From Mycoplasma bradburyae (GTDB lineage Bacteria; Bacillota_I; Bacilli_A; Mycoplasmatales; Mycoplasmoidaceae), in contig NZ_CP101414.1 of NCBI RefSeq assembly GCF_024338845.1, positions 806,001 to 870,000 of the forward strand: 64,000 bases of DNA. The letters are read 5' to 3'. The notes under the pieces are model-generated. The model saw only the letters and a program-made list of their open reading frames with translations, was not told the DNA's origin and did no database searches. Below are positions 33,116-43,137 of the stretch, piece after piece; positions within the stretch are counted from its first letter, which is position 1; every line of letters starts with the position of its first letter. A program made the position numbers and the translations under genes.

Positions 33116-33865
33116 TTAGTACCATTTGTAACTTTCGCTTTTTTCATTAATAGATTTAAGGTTGATTTCGCTTGATTCATTCATATAAATTATGAATCCA
33201 ATAAACGGAATTAAAGCTAATCATTTAAGTTTCTTCTTAAATAAAGATAACTTAAAGTAAGTTAGGAATAATGATAAATACAACACTAAATAAACAATGT
33301 TTCAAGCTATCATTGAATCACGGTTATAGAAATACGAGAATAAAACAGAATATCTAATAAGCGATGTTTTTAAATCCCGGAATAAATTGTAGTTAACAGC
33401 AATAACTGAACCTAAACCATTAGATAATTTATCTCTATTTCAATCTGTATTATTTTTTAAATCCGAATAAATTGATTCATATCCTTGATCAACAGGATAA
33501 AAGTAAGTAATTAAAATTAAAAGAATTAAGGTCCAAACAAGCATTTGAGCTGTTTCAATTAAACCTAAATAAATACTTAACTTTTTAGTATTCTTCTTGG
33601 TTTCTTCACTAAATTCATATTGTTCATTACCGAACATTAAAATCGATAGTGAAACAACACTAAAAATAACAAGGAAGAATAAGGGTAAGAATAAAGAAAT
33701 TTGTCAATTTTCTTTCGATAAAAACACGTATGTGTTTCATTCGTTACCAGTAGATTTAAGCATTAAAACAAAGATGCCAATGCTTGAAAACAACATTGTT
33801 GCTATGTATAGCAAGAATATAATAAACTGGTTTCTAGTAACATTTATTATTTTTAAATTTTTCAT
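33116..33865 (-). CDS. Small membrane protein, module copy 2, first gene (type B)
   Basis: 249 aa. It begins MKNLKIINVTRNQFIIFLL and has segments near residues 13-37, 55-78, 98-120 and 190-212. The type B marker reads 'YEFSEETKKNTKKLS' and the end reads 'FLTYFKLSLFKKKLKWLALI'. The Asp/Asn-rich loop before the last TM differs strongly from the other copies, so the loop diverges faster than the membrane frame. Function unknown. Confidence 0.7.
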
Positions 33866-34543
33866 TTACTTTAAATTGGTTGTCTTGTTTTTTAAGAATC
33901 TAAATTAGATAGGTTTGTTTAATAATCGATATTTTAAAGGTATAAAAATCACCTTTAATTAATATTGTTTTTCATTAAATTTACCGTTAAGTATCGAAAT
34001 TATTTAAAAGCGCTATTTAGCATTTTTACCATTAGAAACTTTCTTATAGTTATTATTTTTTTATTATCAACCCTACCTAACTTTAAAACTTATAAATAAA
34101 AGAATTATAGGCATAAACAAATTCATTATGTTCTATAACTTGATTTTTTAAAAAACCAATATATAATTCTTTAGTTGATTCAAAAGATAAGATAAAAATA
34201 ATATCTAAGAATCATTCCAAATTTTATCGAAAAATAAGGTTAAAAACCAAAAATTAGTAGATAAAAAAATAAACCAATAAAAATGGTTTTTCAGAACGGT
34301 TGATAATACCAATTATTTAAATATCGAAAAATAACAAATAATCTATTTTAATTATTATACAAAAAAACTGAATTTAAATAATTGTTTTTTTAAATCTGCC
34401 TAATTTGCTTAGAATTTTCTATTAATATTTAGTTTATTTGTACATATCTAATTTTATTTTTATCGCTATTTTATTAACTAAAATTAACAAAAAAGCAATA
34501 AAAAAAGCATCTTTTAAGATGCTTAATTTTTGAAAATATAATT
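33866..34543. other. 680-bp AT-rich gap inside the module array
   Basis: No reading frame longer than about 50 codons that I can support on either strand, with TGA as Trp or not. It separates module copy 2 from copy 3 and contains only poly-A/T runs and a terminator at its right end. It may be decayed sequence or a long promoter region of module copy 2. Confidence 0.5.
34500..34524 (-). terminator. Terminator after module copy 3
   Basis: AAGCATCT/AGATGCTT stem (34505-34512, 34517-34524) with loop TTTA; on the minus strand it runs into seven T. It lies 20 nt downstream of the last gene of module copy 3. Confidence 0.8.
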
Positions 34544-35302
34544 TTATATTCTTACTAGCTTGGTAAATGTTTTTAAATTTTCAACTATATTCTTTTCTTC
34601 GCTATTTCTTCTTGCATTGTTTATAAAAAAGAATATTAATGACATAAAGGGAACAATAAATAATATTCTAGTTTTTCTTGAAAAAACACTACACTTAACA
34701 TAACTTAATAGTAATGATGCAGATAAACTTAAAATCATAATTGTGGTCATTATTAAGTTACTTTGATAACTTAAACTAACCTCAGGGTTGTTAAAAAAGT
34801 TTAAAAAACTATTAGATGATGTTTCATATCATCCACTTGGATAAGAACCATGATTTACTGCGATATTATTTCTAATAGGCGATTTAAAAACTATAAAGAA
34901 ATATCATAAGAACACAATAATCAAGATTTCAGATATTTCACTTAAAAGTAAAATTCCAGGAACTGCGTATTTCTTATTCTTAATTTTGTTCGAAAAAACA
35001 AATGGATTTTTATCAAAGATAAATACCAGAGAACTCACAATTACCATCAATGGTAATAAAACAATTTCAAGAACAAAAGGAACAGCTAAATGACCTTTGT
35101 AACCTACTAGATTTGATTTTGTGTCTATTGATAAATAAGTGTTATCACCATCTCTTTCATATATTAATATATTGTCTGTAACTATTTTGTAAATATAATA
35201 GCCAACAAATACCAAAATACAAACTAAGTAAAAGGATAACAATCAAATAATCTTGCTTGATATTTTAAGATTAAAATATTTTTGATTTGTTTTTGTCATC
35301 AT
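34544..35302 (-). CDS. Small membrane protein, module copy 3, second gene (type A)
   Basis: 252 aa. The N-terminus 'MMTKTNQKYFNLKISSKIIW' is followed by segments near residues 18-42, 75-98, 112-135 and 190-210. It has the type A marker 'DKNPFVFSNKIKNKKYA' and 'LLSYVKCSVFSRKTRILFIV', nearly the same as in copy 1. The stop of its partner and its own ATG share one base (TAATG), a clear sign of translational coupling. Function unknown. Confidence 0.72.
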
Positions 35303-36039
35303 TAAATACCATTGTTCATTAATTGTTCAGTTCTTATTACTTGAATTGAACTAGGTGTTTTTAGGTTATTAATTAATCCTGCAAACGGAATTAATGCTAA
35401 GAATCTTTTCTTATTATCAAAGAATCCCAACTTAACATAAGCTAAGAATAATGATAGATAAAATATTATGTAGATAAAGTTTCATCCAATTAATGAATCT
35501 CTATTGAATTGATAAGAAAAACTGCTAGCGTATTTAATCAATCCTTCTTTTAGACTAGCTAAAAGATCACCATTATTTACATAAACATCATAAAAACCTG
35601 TGATTTTTTGATTATCATCAGTAAACCTTTGATTAAAAGATAAAAACAAATCATCAGTTTGGTTTATCGGATAGAATATAAGAATCAATAAACTAATAAA
35701 TGCGATTCATACTATTAATTGAAGTGATTCAATTAATAATAAATAAGAATTCATTTTCTTCTTGTTATTCTTAATGGTTTGTTTAAACTCATAAGTATCA
35801 TTACCAGATATTAGTAATCAAACAGATGATATGCTAAACAAAGCTAAGAAAACAATTGGTAAAACTAAAGATATTAATACATTAGTTTTATCAAGGCTAG
35901 TATATTCTAGTTGTCTATTAGTTACTGATTGAATCATCAAAGCAATAATGCTAATACTAACTATTATTAAGGTTGATAAATATAGACCAAGAATTAGCAA
36001 TTGCCTTTTACTAATTCTTATAGTTTTAAAGTTGTTCAT
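35302..36039 (-). CDS. Small membrane protein, module copy 3, first gene (type B)
   Basis: 245 aa. It begins MNNFKTIRISKRQLLILGL, very like the type B gene of copy 1 (MNTKFKTITISKTNLAIFL). Segments lie near residues 13-37, 53-77, 98-120 and 190-210. The marker is 'YEFKQTIKNNKKKMNS' and the end 'FLAYVKLGFFDNKKRFLALI'. It is the first gene of the array as transcribed. Function unknown. Confidence 0.72.
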
Positions 36040-36173
36040 TGATAGAAACCCTTAAAATTCATTTTCTAAATTATACAAAAAGCACAACGAGATAAGAAAT
36101 TTTCTTTATCATCAAGGGTTTATTTTTACCATTTTTATTATCAACAACATAACCTTATTTATTAAGAATAAAA

Positions 36174-36198
36174 AACCTCCAAATCAGATTTGGAGGTT
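36174..36198. terminator. Terminator downstream of dnaJ
   Basis: AACCTCCAAATC and its perfect complement GATTTGGAGGTT around a single central base, flanked by A and T runs. It ends the minus-strand dnaJ transcript and insulates it from the module array. Confidence 0.88.
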
Positions 36199-36230
36199 TG
36201 TTTTTTTATATTACCTATTTAATAAATAGG

Positions 36231-37403
36231 TTATTCTTTGTTTTCTAATTCTTTTTTAACTAAAGCTTCGTATAAGATAACTTCTTTATTAGGTTTGATA
36301 AACTCTCTTAGTTTTTCAAGTTCTTCTTTAGTATATTCTCTCGGTCTTGCACAGTTGATGACTACAATAAGATCACCTTTTTCACTATAAGAAGAACCGT
36401 ATGCGCGAGAATCTAATTTAAGGTTGATACCACCATTAGCAATAGTGATTACATCACCATTTTTAGTTCCAGGTTTTAGTTTGATATCCTTGATTTCTTT
36501 TAGAGTAGGAATTGATATTGTTCCCCCAACGATAGCTACCATAGGATCTACCAAAACATTAACTACAACATGGTTATCACGTAGTTCAAAAACTCTAGAA
36601 GGTTCAATTTTAACTCTTAAATAAAGATCGCCGACTACATTTCTAAAAATATGACCTTCATTTTGTACAACCACAACCTCTTGATAGAAAACATTAGAAT
36701 CAATGGCAACATTTCTTTCAACAGTTTCATCAACCATTCTTCTAGATTTACACTTCTTACATTTATTCTTGATAACTTGACCTTCACCCTTACAAGAAGG
36801 ACAAGTTTTCTTAGTTTGGAACATCCCTAGAAGTGTTCTTCTATTCTCGATTATAAAACCATCACCTTTACAATCGTTACAAGTATTTACATCACCATCA
36901 GCTGATCCCGTTCCATCACAATCAGGACAAGTTACTTGTCTTGTATATTTAATATTTTTAATACAACCATTAGCGGCTTCTAAAAATGTCAATTTGATTT
37001 CATGAACAAGATTTACATCAATTTCTTCTACATAACCTTGGTTATGATATCCTTGCTGACCACCACCTGAAAAGAATTGGGAAAACACATCACCAAACCC
37101 ACCATCAAAATCAAAGCCACTGAACACAGAGTTAAACACATCAAATGGATTGAATCCACTTTGATGGAACCCAGATGCATTTAAACCTTCATGACCATAA
37201 GTGTCATAAAGTCGTCTTTTTTCCTCGTCGCTTAGAACTTCATATGCTTCATTTACTTCTTTAAATTTTTCTTCTGCATCTGGTTCTTTATTGCGATCGG
37301 GGTGATATTTCATGGCAAGTTTTCTAAATGCCTTTTTAATATCTTGTTGTGTAGCTGAACGTGGTACGTCTAATATTTCGTAATAATCTCTTTTTGAAGA
37401 CAT
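36231..37403 (-). CDS. dnaJ: Chaperone DnaJ
   Basis: 390 aa. It stimulates DnaK ATPase and delivers unfolded proteins. The J-domain has '[20 protein letters not shown]' with the essential HPD; a Gly/Phe region with '[20 protein letters not shown]' follows. The zinc region has 'CPDCDGTG', 'CNDCKGDG', 'CPSCKGEG' and a fourth module 'CKKCKSRR' in which the glycines of C-x2-C-x-G-x-G are lost while both Cys remain. The C-terminal substrate domain is complete. A CIRCE-like operator lies upstream. Confidence 0.97.
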   Translation of the reverse strand: MSSKRDYYEILDVPRSATQQDIKKAFRKLAMKYHPDRNKEPDAEEKFKEVNEAYEVLSDEEKRRLYDTYGHEGLNASGFHQSGFNPFDVFNSVFSGFDFDGGFGDVFSQFFSGGGQQGYHNQGYVEEIDVNLVHEIKLTFLEAANGCIKNIKYTRQVTCPDCDGTGSADGDVNTCNDCKGDGFIIENRRTLLGMFQTKKTCPSCKGEGQVIKNKCKKCKSRRMVDETVERNVAIDSNVFYQEVVVVQNEGHIFRNVVGDLYLRVKIEPSRVFELRDNHVVVNVLVDPMVAIVGGTISIPTLKEIKDIKLKPGTKNGDVITIANGGINLKLDSRAYGSSYSEKGDLIVVINCARPREYTKEELEKLREFIKPNKEVILYEALVKKELENKE

Positions 37404-37434
37404 AAATGATGGTTAATGGTTCTACTCTATATTT

Positions 37435-37440
37435 ATTATA
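37435..37440 (-). promoter_or_regulatory. Putative -10 box of dnaJ
   Basis: A perfect minus-strand TATAAT 32 nt upstream of the dnaJ ATG and 20 nt downstream of the CIRCE-like element, so a repressor bound there would cover the -35 region. Confidence 0.6.
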
Positions 37441-37459
37441 AAGTAATCATACTAATATT

Positions 37460-37486
37460 TTAGCACTCTAAGAGCTAAAGTGACAA
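37460..37486 (-). promoter_or_regulatory. Degenerate CIRCE element (HrcA operator) upstream of dnaJ
   Basis: On the plus strand TTAGCACTC (37460-37468), 9 nt, then AAGTGACAA (37478-37486). The consensus is TTAGCACTC-N9-GAGTGCTAA: the left half is perfect and the right half matches 6 of 9. CIRCE elements control dnaK, clpB, lon and dnaJ in related mycoplasmas, so heat induction through HrcA is likely. Confidence 0.82.
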
Positions 37487-37806
37487 TATTTATATAATTA
37501 AATACTAATAGTATTTTAATATATTGTTATCTATTGATTTTTAAAAAATTAATGATATTTTTATATATGCTTATTTATTAGTTTATAGTTTATAACTATT
37601 AACTAATATAAGATGTTGGTTAAAACCAAAGATATTTTAATTAAACCTCATTATAAATGATAACATCATTATTCTTATTAACTTATTAATAAGAATAATA
37701 TTGAGGTTGTAAATCCATAATATAACAATAGATTTAACATTTATTTTACAAATAAAGGTTAACATATTTATTTTGATTAAGAATAATAATAGAAATATAA
37801 GATTGA

Positions 37807-38979
37807 ATGAAAAAGATATTTAACTTTTTATTGATAGGTGGTTTGATTTCATTTAGTTTAACTTCTTGTTCTAAGCAAGAAGTACAACCACCAATTAATC
37901 AGGGTGGTGGTGATAACAAACCTGTCGTAAATCCAAATCAACCTAGTGATTCGAATCAAATTGATTCAAGCAACCAACCAAGTGACAATCAAAATAATAA
38001 TCAACCAAGTGATTCAAATAAGAATGACGATAATAATGAATTAAGTTTAACTTTAAAGTCTGATTATGTTGTCGCTTCAGATTTAGTTATTAATCAAAAT
38101 GACAATTACACCCTTAATTGAGAAAAGTTTGATACCAATATTAATCAAGCAGATAGAGCAAATGTTAAGCTAGAAAACTTATTTATTGATGATCGACAAG
38201 GAAAGTTATCGTTTGATCTTAAGATAAACGATAACAAGTCATTAAGCTTTAACAAAACTGTTGAATTTAATTTTAATCGCTTAGCTAGTTTATCTATAGG
38301 TTGAACTAATGTTAAAACCACTACTACTGATGCTTCAATAATGAATCTTAAGATGGTTACTAATAGTCAACAACTTAGCAATTTTGCTGATGTAGGTTTA
38401 TTCTTAAGCGATAATGATAAAACCAATTATTTTAGTTATTTAAGTAAATGGTTTGATCTTTCTTTGGTTTACCAACGAGATGATAAGAAGTTAGAAACAA
38501 ATGAAATTATCTTCAAAGCTAAGTTAGAAAACACTAATAAACAACCATTTTATAAATTAGAAAATAACAATAAACAAAATCAGATTTGAAGTGCTTTGTC
38601 TAGTGAAAAAATGATAACACTAGATTTTCCTTCTGATTTATCAAGAGCTGCCAATGATGTTGTTATTAATACTGACAGCGAGTTGTTTAAAAAACCATTA
38701 AATTATTTTTATAACACTAGTGATCATACAGTTGATATTGAAAAACTAACAATTGGTGCAAGAAATGAAGGGTTAGTGAAATTCCAAGATAGCAAATATA
38801 ACAACACTTACCAAATAACCTTATCATCATCTCAAAATCCAACTTACAATGAAGATACTAACGAACTAAAATTTATTGTTCAAGTAAAAACACACGGAAG
38901 TGATGAACACACTAACGCTATTTTTAGAGAATTCATTGTTAAGATAGGTCAAAACCAGCAACCTAACGAAGGAATGTAA
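37807..38979 (+). CDS. Lipoprotein of unknown function
   Basis: 390 aa. The signal peptide 'MKKIFNFLLIGGLISFSLTS' ends at Cys21 ('LTSC'), the lipidated residue. Residues ~28-80 form a low-complexity linker of Pro/Ser/Asn/Asp/Gln ('QPSDSNQ' repeats), then a folded beta-rich-looking domain of about 300 residues follows with no family I recognise. Several TGA Trp codons split it. It lies 9 nt upstream of the MATE-like gene on the same strand, so the two are probably cotranscribed. 37404-37806 upstream holds only the dnaJ promoter and AT-rich DNA. Confidence 0.8.
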
Positions 38980-38988
38980 AACTAATAT

Positions 38989-41097
38989 ATGAGAACGGGT
39001 TATAGCCACATCGACAAACAAGAAAAAGCAAATACTCTTTTTGGTAAAACTGCTATTTCTAAAGCTATATGAATAGTTTGTCTTCCAGGTCTATTAGCTT
39101 CCTTTTTTGGTGGATTGTATAGTTTTTTGGATCAAATCTTGATCCAAAAATTAATTCCAGATGTATGAAAATTAAATGATGTTTATAATGCTACTTATTT
39201 TTCAAATACTAATGTATATAAACAAGTATTTGATCAGATCTTTGTAAGTAGCAACATTGTAAGTATTCCTAATATATTTGTAATTGATAATACATATTAT
39301 CAAGCATCCCAAAGTATGCCTGTACCTGAGGGTTATTTTAATAAGGATTTTATTTCTGTATTTAGCGATTCGATTAGAAGCATGCCAGCAATCACATTAA
39401 ACCGTGATGAACTAGAAAAATATATTAACAACCACCAAATACTAGATAATATTGTTTTGTTGTTTAAGAATGTCTATAACTCAAGAGTTAAAGATATTGG
39501 TGTTGGCGAAATCTCACAATTATCAAATGTGTCTGTTATTGCTCGTCAAGCAGTAAACTCTTTTCAAAGCGTTACATTAGTAGGTAGTTCAGTTATTTAT
39601 CTAGTACCAGTAGGTGCGGGTGTTTATTACACTAAAGCAATTAGTTATAAGTATGAAAAAACTGGTAGAGACATCTGAGTGATGTCTTTTTGAACATCAT
39701 TAATATTATGCTTAGCAGTTACCTTAGTTTGTTTTGTTTTAGTTGGCGCTGGATTGCAAAGACAACTTATAGGTACCGCTAATCTTGATAATGGTATATT
39801 AGCTTCTTTTGAAGCTAATAATACATCTAACTTAATAAATAAAATCAATAACATTGATATGAATTCTATTAGTGTTACTGATTTTAAACAATATCCTAAG
39901 GTTATTCTTGCTTATGATAATGCGATTGCTGATATCTCAGCAGAATGAGGGAATCAGTATAGCTGAATTTATATAAGTGGATTTGTGATTGCTGGTTTAT
40001 TCTCTTTATTATCATTCATGATTAGATCAGAGGGACGAAATTTCTTTGTTACTATTGCTTCTATAGTAGCTAATGTATTAAACGTACTATTAGATTGAAT
40101 TTTTATTAAATATTTTAATCTAGGTTTAGTGGGTGGCGCTAGCGCTTCTGTTATTAGTTGAGTTATTAATCTCTTATTATATGTTGGATTTGTTATCTAT
40201 TTTAATAAAAAACAAGCAACATGACTTAACTTTAATGATTTATTTAAAGTTAGGTTTAATATTAAGATTATTATTCCAATTATTATATTAGGGATATCAT
40301 CGTTCATTAGGGTGATAGGGGTTGCTGTAATGTTCTTGGTTTATAACTTATTATTAATCAAGATTTCAGGGCAGGATTTTCAAAACTACCATGCAGGATC
40401 AACACCACTAATTGTTTTATTTTTTGTTTCTTTATTCGGGATATCAGATGGTGGCAGACCACTTGTAGGTTATAACTATACTAATCGCAATTATAAACGT
40501 GTACATCAAACATTTTGATGATCTTTATTAGTTACTTTTTCTTATTCAATTATTTCTTATTTAATCGTCTTTTTTGCTGCTAAACCTGTTCTTGTAGGTT
40601 TATTTAATTTCCAAGATCCAAGTATTAATCCAATGGTGCAACAAATTGATAACGCAGATTTAGTAACTCAGTATGTAAGAATCACAATGTTAAGAATTGT
40701 AATGTTTTCTATTACGATTTGCGGAATGATGTTGTTTCAAGGAACTAACAATATCATAAGATCATATATTGCTTCAGCTATCGAAGGTGTATTTATTGCT
40801 TATCTTGTGTTTGGCATTTTATTTGGTATAGCTTTAATAGCTCCTAAAGAAAATAATGCGAATGTGTGAATTTATGTTTGAGGTTATGCAATATCACCAT
40901 TCATCACATCAATAGTTGTGTTTAGTATTTCTATTGTTTATCTAAAGAAAGACTTGAATATTAATAATGAAACCAAAGAGCGTAAGATGAACAAATTAGA
41001 CTTAATGCAATATAATTTCTTTATTAATGAAGCTAAGAAATACAATTTATTAACACCTCAAGAACAACACGAAAAAGAAGTTAAAAATAATTTATAA
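38989..41097 (+). CDS. MATE-like multidrug/cation antiporter with two large extra loops
   Basis: 702 aa, against about 450 for ordinary MATE proteins. TM1 'ISKAIWIVCLPGLLASFFGG' and the second half ('GLVGGASASVISWVINLLLY', 'LFGISDGGRPLVGYNYTNRN') have MATE character. About 130 residues are inserted between TM1 and TM2 (residues ~58-190) and about 65 more between TM3 and TM4 (~255-322); both are hydrophilic and, by topology, probably outside the cell. It follows a lipoprotein gene by 9 nt. The family call is by pattern and the substrate is unknown. Confidence 0.75.
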
Positions 41098-41134
41098 GAC
41101 ACTTTAAAATAATTGGTTTATTTACTTATTCTTT

Positions 41135-41169
41135 GACCATCTAATTCATCATTTAGATGGTCTTTTTTT
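41135..41169 (+). terminator. Terminator after the MATE-like gene
   Basis: GACCATCTAA/TTAGATGGTC, a 10-bp perfect stem (41135-41144, 41153-41162) followed by a run of T. Confidence 0.88.
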
Positions 41170-41361
41170 ATTAATTTTATTTAATTAGCAAAACATGCTA
41201 AGCAAATCTAACTAACAATTAAAAAAGAATAAACTGGTTAATAAGCTTAGTTGTTTCATCAATAGAGTGTCTTTATTTTTTAAATTAACAATTCTCATAA
41301 ACTGTAGATTATTCATCAAATAAAATATCAAGATCAAGTAAAATGAAGGTTATACAGAAAA

Positions 41362-41391
41362 TAAAAAAACATCTATCATCGTGATAGATGT
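41362..41391 (-). terminator. Terminator downstream of the rplJ-rplL-rpmF operon
   Basis: ACATCTATCA/TGATAGATGT (41369-41378, 41382-41391) with a 3-nt loop; on the minus strand it is followed by about seven T. It lies 35 nt beyond the small membrane-protein gene. The 328 bp from 41098 to 41425 hold no gene, only two terminators. Confidence 0.8.
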
Positions 41392-41425
41392 TTTATTTTT
41401 TTAATAAATTGATTTACTTATTAAA

Positions 41426-41617
41426 TTAAGACGCATGAATGATAACTACACAAGATAGACAAATGCCAACGCATATTCCAATTATGGTTAATAAAAGAAT
41501 TGCTGTCGCACTAAATCAATCCAAACCAGCCTTAATTTTACTGTTTTGGTATTTAGAAACTTCACTTACTGAAGTTAGATTTAAGTCTTTAGATTTGTGT
41601 GATAAATTATCGTTCAT
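41426..41617 (-). CDS. Small single-TM protein coupled to rpmF
   Basis: 63 aa, hidden from a standard-code scan by a TGA Trp. The first ~33 residues are polar ('NDNLSHKSKDLNLTSVSEVS') and the rest is one hydrophobic helix ('ATAILLLTIIGICVGICLSC'). Its ATG shares a base with the rpmF stop (TAATG), so it is translated with the ribosomal operon. No family recognised. Confidence 0.65.
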
Positions 41618-41790
41618 TATTTAGCTTTGGTAATTCTTAATTCGTTGTACATCCCACAAGAGCAAGCTCTGTGTGCTCGTTTGAATTTCCCACAGTGCTT
41701 ACATACGTTGATTAAGCTAACTGCTAAAGCATCATGTGAACGTCTTTTATCTCTTCTATGTTTAGAGGATCTTCTTTGTTGTACTGCCAT
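41617..41790 (-). CDS. rpmF: 50S ribosomal protein L32
   Basis: 57 aa. It begins [20 protein letters not shown] and contains '[20 protein letters not shown]', then a second Cys pair ('CSCG'). This is the zinc-binding L32 form. It lies between rplL and a small membrane protein gene. One reading frame, no TGA. Confidence 0.96.
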   Translation of the reverse strand: MAVQQRRSSKHRRDKRRSHDALAVSLINVCKHCGKFKRAHRACSCGMYNELRITKAK

Positions 41791-41840
41791 GATGTTTTAT
41801 TCTTTATTTATAAATTTAAATTAATTGGTATTTAGGTTAA

Positions 41841-42206
41841 TTATTTAAGCTCAATTTTAGCACCAGCTGCTTCAAATTTAGCTTTTAATTCGTTAGCTTC
41901 TTCAATCTTAACGTTTTCTTTAAGAGTAGCTGGAGGAGTATCTACAGCTTTCTTAGCATCCATTAAACCTAAACCAGTGATTTCTCTAACTAGTTTAATA
42001 ACTTCAACTTTCTTATCACCAGCAGATGTTAAAACAACTGTTACTTCACTTGGAGCAGCAGCACCAGGAGCAGCTGCAGCAGCAGCTACAGGAGCAGCAG
42101 CTGAAACACCAAATTCTTCTTCGATTGCTTTAATTACATCGTTGATTTCAACGATAGTCATTTCTTTTAGACTTTCAATAAATTGTTCTTTAGTTAATTT
42201 TGCCAT
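41841..42206 (-). CDS. rplL: 50S ribosomal protein L7/L12
   Basis: 121 aa. The stalk protein that recruits translational GTPases. It has an N-terminal dimerisation helix ('[20 protein letters not shown]'), an Ala/Pro-rich hinge ('[17 protein letters not shown]') and the globular domain with '[20 protein letters not shown]'. It follows rplJ. Confidence 0.98.
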   Translation of the reverse strand: MAKLTKEQFIESLKEMTIVEINDVIKAIEEEFGVSAAAPVAAAAAAPGAAAPSEVTVVLTSAGDKKVEVIKLVREITGLGLMDAKKAVDTPPATLKENVKIEEANELKAKFEAAGAKIELK

Positions 42207-42238
42207 TGTAAATTTTACCTATTGTTTTTGATTAATTA

Positions 42239-42727
42239 TTATTGTTTTGTGTCAGCTACAGCTTTAAGTGCATATAAGAATTTGCGAACTGGAGCTTGAA
42301 GTACTGATAAGAACATGCTGTAAAGCTCTTCTCTTGAAGGAAGAACAGCGATTTCATTCAATTCAGCTGCTGATAATTTTTTGTTTTCTAAATATCCGCA
42401 AACATATTTGATCGCTTCTTTAGCTTGTACGAACTCATGAACTGCTTTGATTGGTAAAAATGCATCTTGTAAACCAATTACTACAGCAACTTGGTTTTTA
42501 ATATCTGATTCAAACCCTTCAATACCAGCTTCTTTAATAGCTCTTCTTAAAATGTTGTTTTTTAAAACAAACATTTCGTTAGAAGTAGTTTTAATTTTTC
42601 TTCTAAGAGCTGTGATCTCTTTAGCTGTCATTGTAGAGTATTCAAATACTACAAAAGATTTAGCATCTTTTAACAACGCAGCAATTTTATTCACATGTTC
42701 AATCTTTTTTTGAATAATTGCTTTCAT
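42239..42727 (-). CDS. rplJ: 50S ribosomal protein L10
   Basis: 162 aa from the ATG at 42727 ([18 protein letters not shown]). A TTG-started extension of 11 residues upstream has no homology and is ignored. '[20 protein letters not shown]' is the L10 fingerprint, and the C-terminal helix binds L7/L12. It sits behind an L10-type leader and ahead of rplL. Confidence 0.95.
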   Translation of the reverse strand: MKAIIQKKIEHVNKIAALLKDAKSFVVFEYSTMTAKEITALRRKIKTTSNEMFVLKNNILRRAIKEAGIEGFESDIKNQVAVVIGLQDAFLPIKAVHEFVQAKEAIKYVCGYLENKKLSAAELNEIAVLPSREELYSMFLSVLQAPVRKFLYALKAVADTKQ

Positions 42728-42792
42728 TGTGTATTTAAATCCAATATAAATTGAAAACAATAACTAAGATTGTTTATTAGATATAATTATCT

Positions 42793-42847
42793 AACCTACA
42801 TAACGAATTAAGGAGATATTTCTATCTACCAGTTATGGTCTTTGGTT
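42793..42847 (-). promoter_or_regulatory. L10 leader (autoregulatory RNA)
   Basis: On the minus strand the sequence starts AACCAAAGACC and ends GTTATGTAGGTT. AACC pairs with GGTT and ATAAC with GTTAT, leaving an internal loop with the conserved AAAGACC, as I remember for the L10(L12)4 leader. It lies 66 nt upstream of the rplJ start. A TATACT candidate -10 lies just upstream (near 42859). Confidence 0.7.
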
Positions 42848-42906
42848 ATTGCTTGTATTAGTATACTACTTTTTACTTTATTTTTAAAGATAAAAGCGTA
42901 TCTTGA

Positions 42907-43134
42907 TTAACCTTTTTTAGATAGTTCTTTTTTATTAAAGATTATTAGATCTGAACAAGTAAGTAAATAAATAACTCCAGGGAATATGAAAAAAATACAT
43001 AATACAACAAAAGCTATTCAATTAAACTTTGGTTGAGCTAGTTTGAAGATTGCATACAGCACACCTGGTACGATCCCTAAAATCAATAATATGATAAATA
43101 TAATTAAATCAATACCTTTATCTCTTCTAGCCAT
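42907..43134 (-). CDS. Small membrane protein, 2 TM
   Basis: 75 aa, with one TGA Trp ('KFNWIAF'). Helices are 'IDLIIFIILLILGIVPGVLY' and 'AFVVLCIFFIFPGVIYLLTC', with a short basic N-terminus (MARRDKG) and a Lys-rich C-terminus (NKKELSKKG). It starts 3 nt after the gene at 43138, so the two are probably coupled. No family recognised. Confidence 0.65.
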
Positions 43135-43137
43135 ATA

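Noticed and set aside
30688-36039. Chains of short minus-strand ORFs that look like decayed pseudogenes
   Set aside because: The breaks are TGA codons, read as Trp here. With code 4 every chain is one intact gene.
37404-37806. A small gene or RNA between dnaJ and the lipoprotein gene
   Set aside because: AT-rich, no supported frame and no stable structure beyond the CIRCE-like element.
42728-42760. An 11-residue longer L10 start (TTG at 42760)
   Set aside because: The extension is not like any L10, and the ATG at 42727 gives the standard N-terminus.
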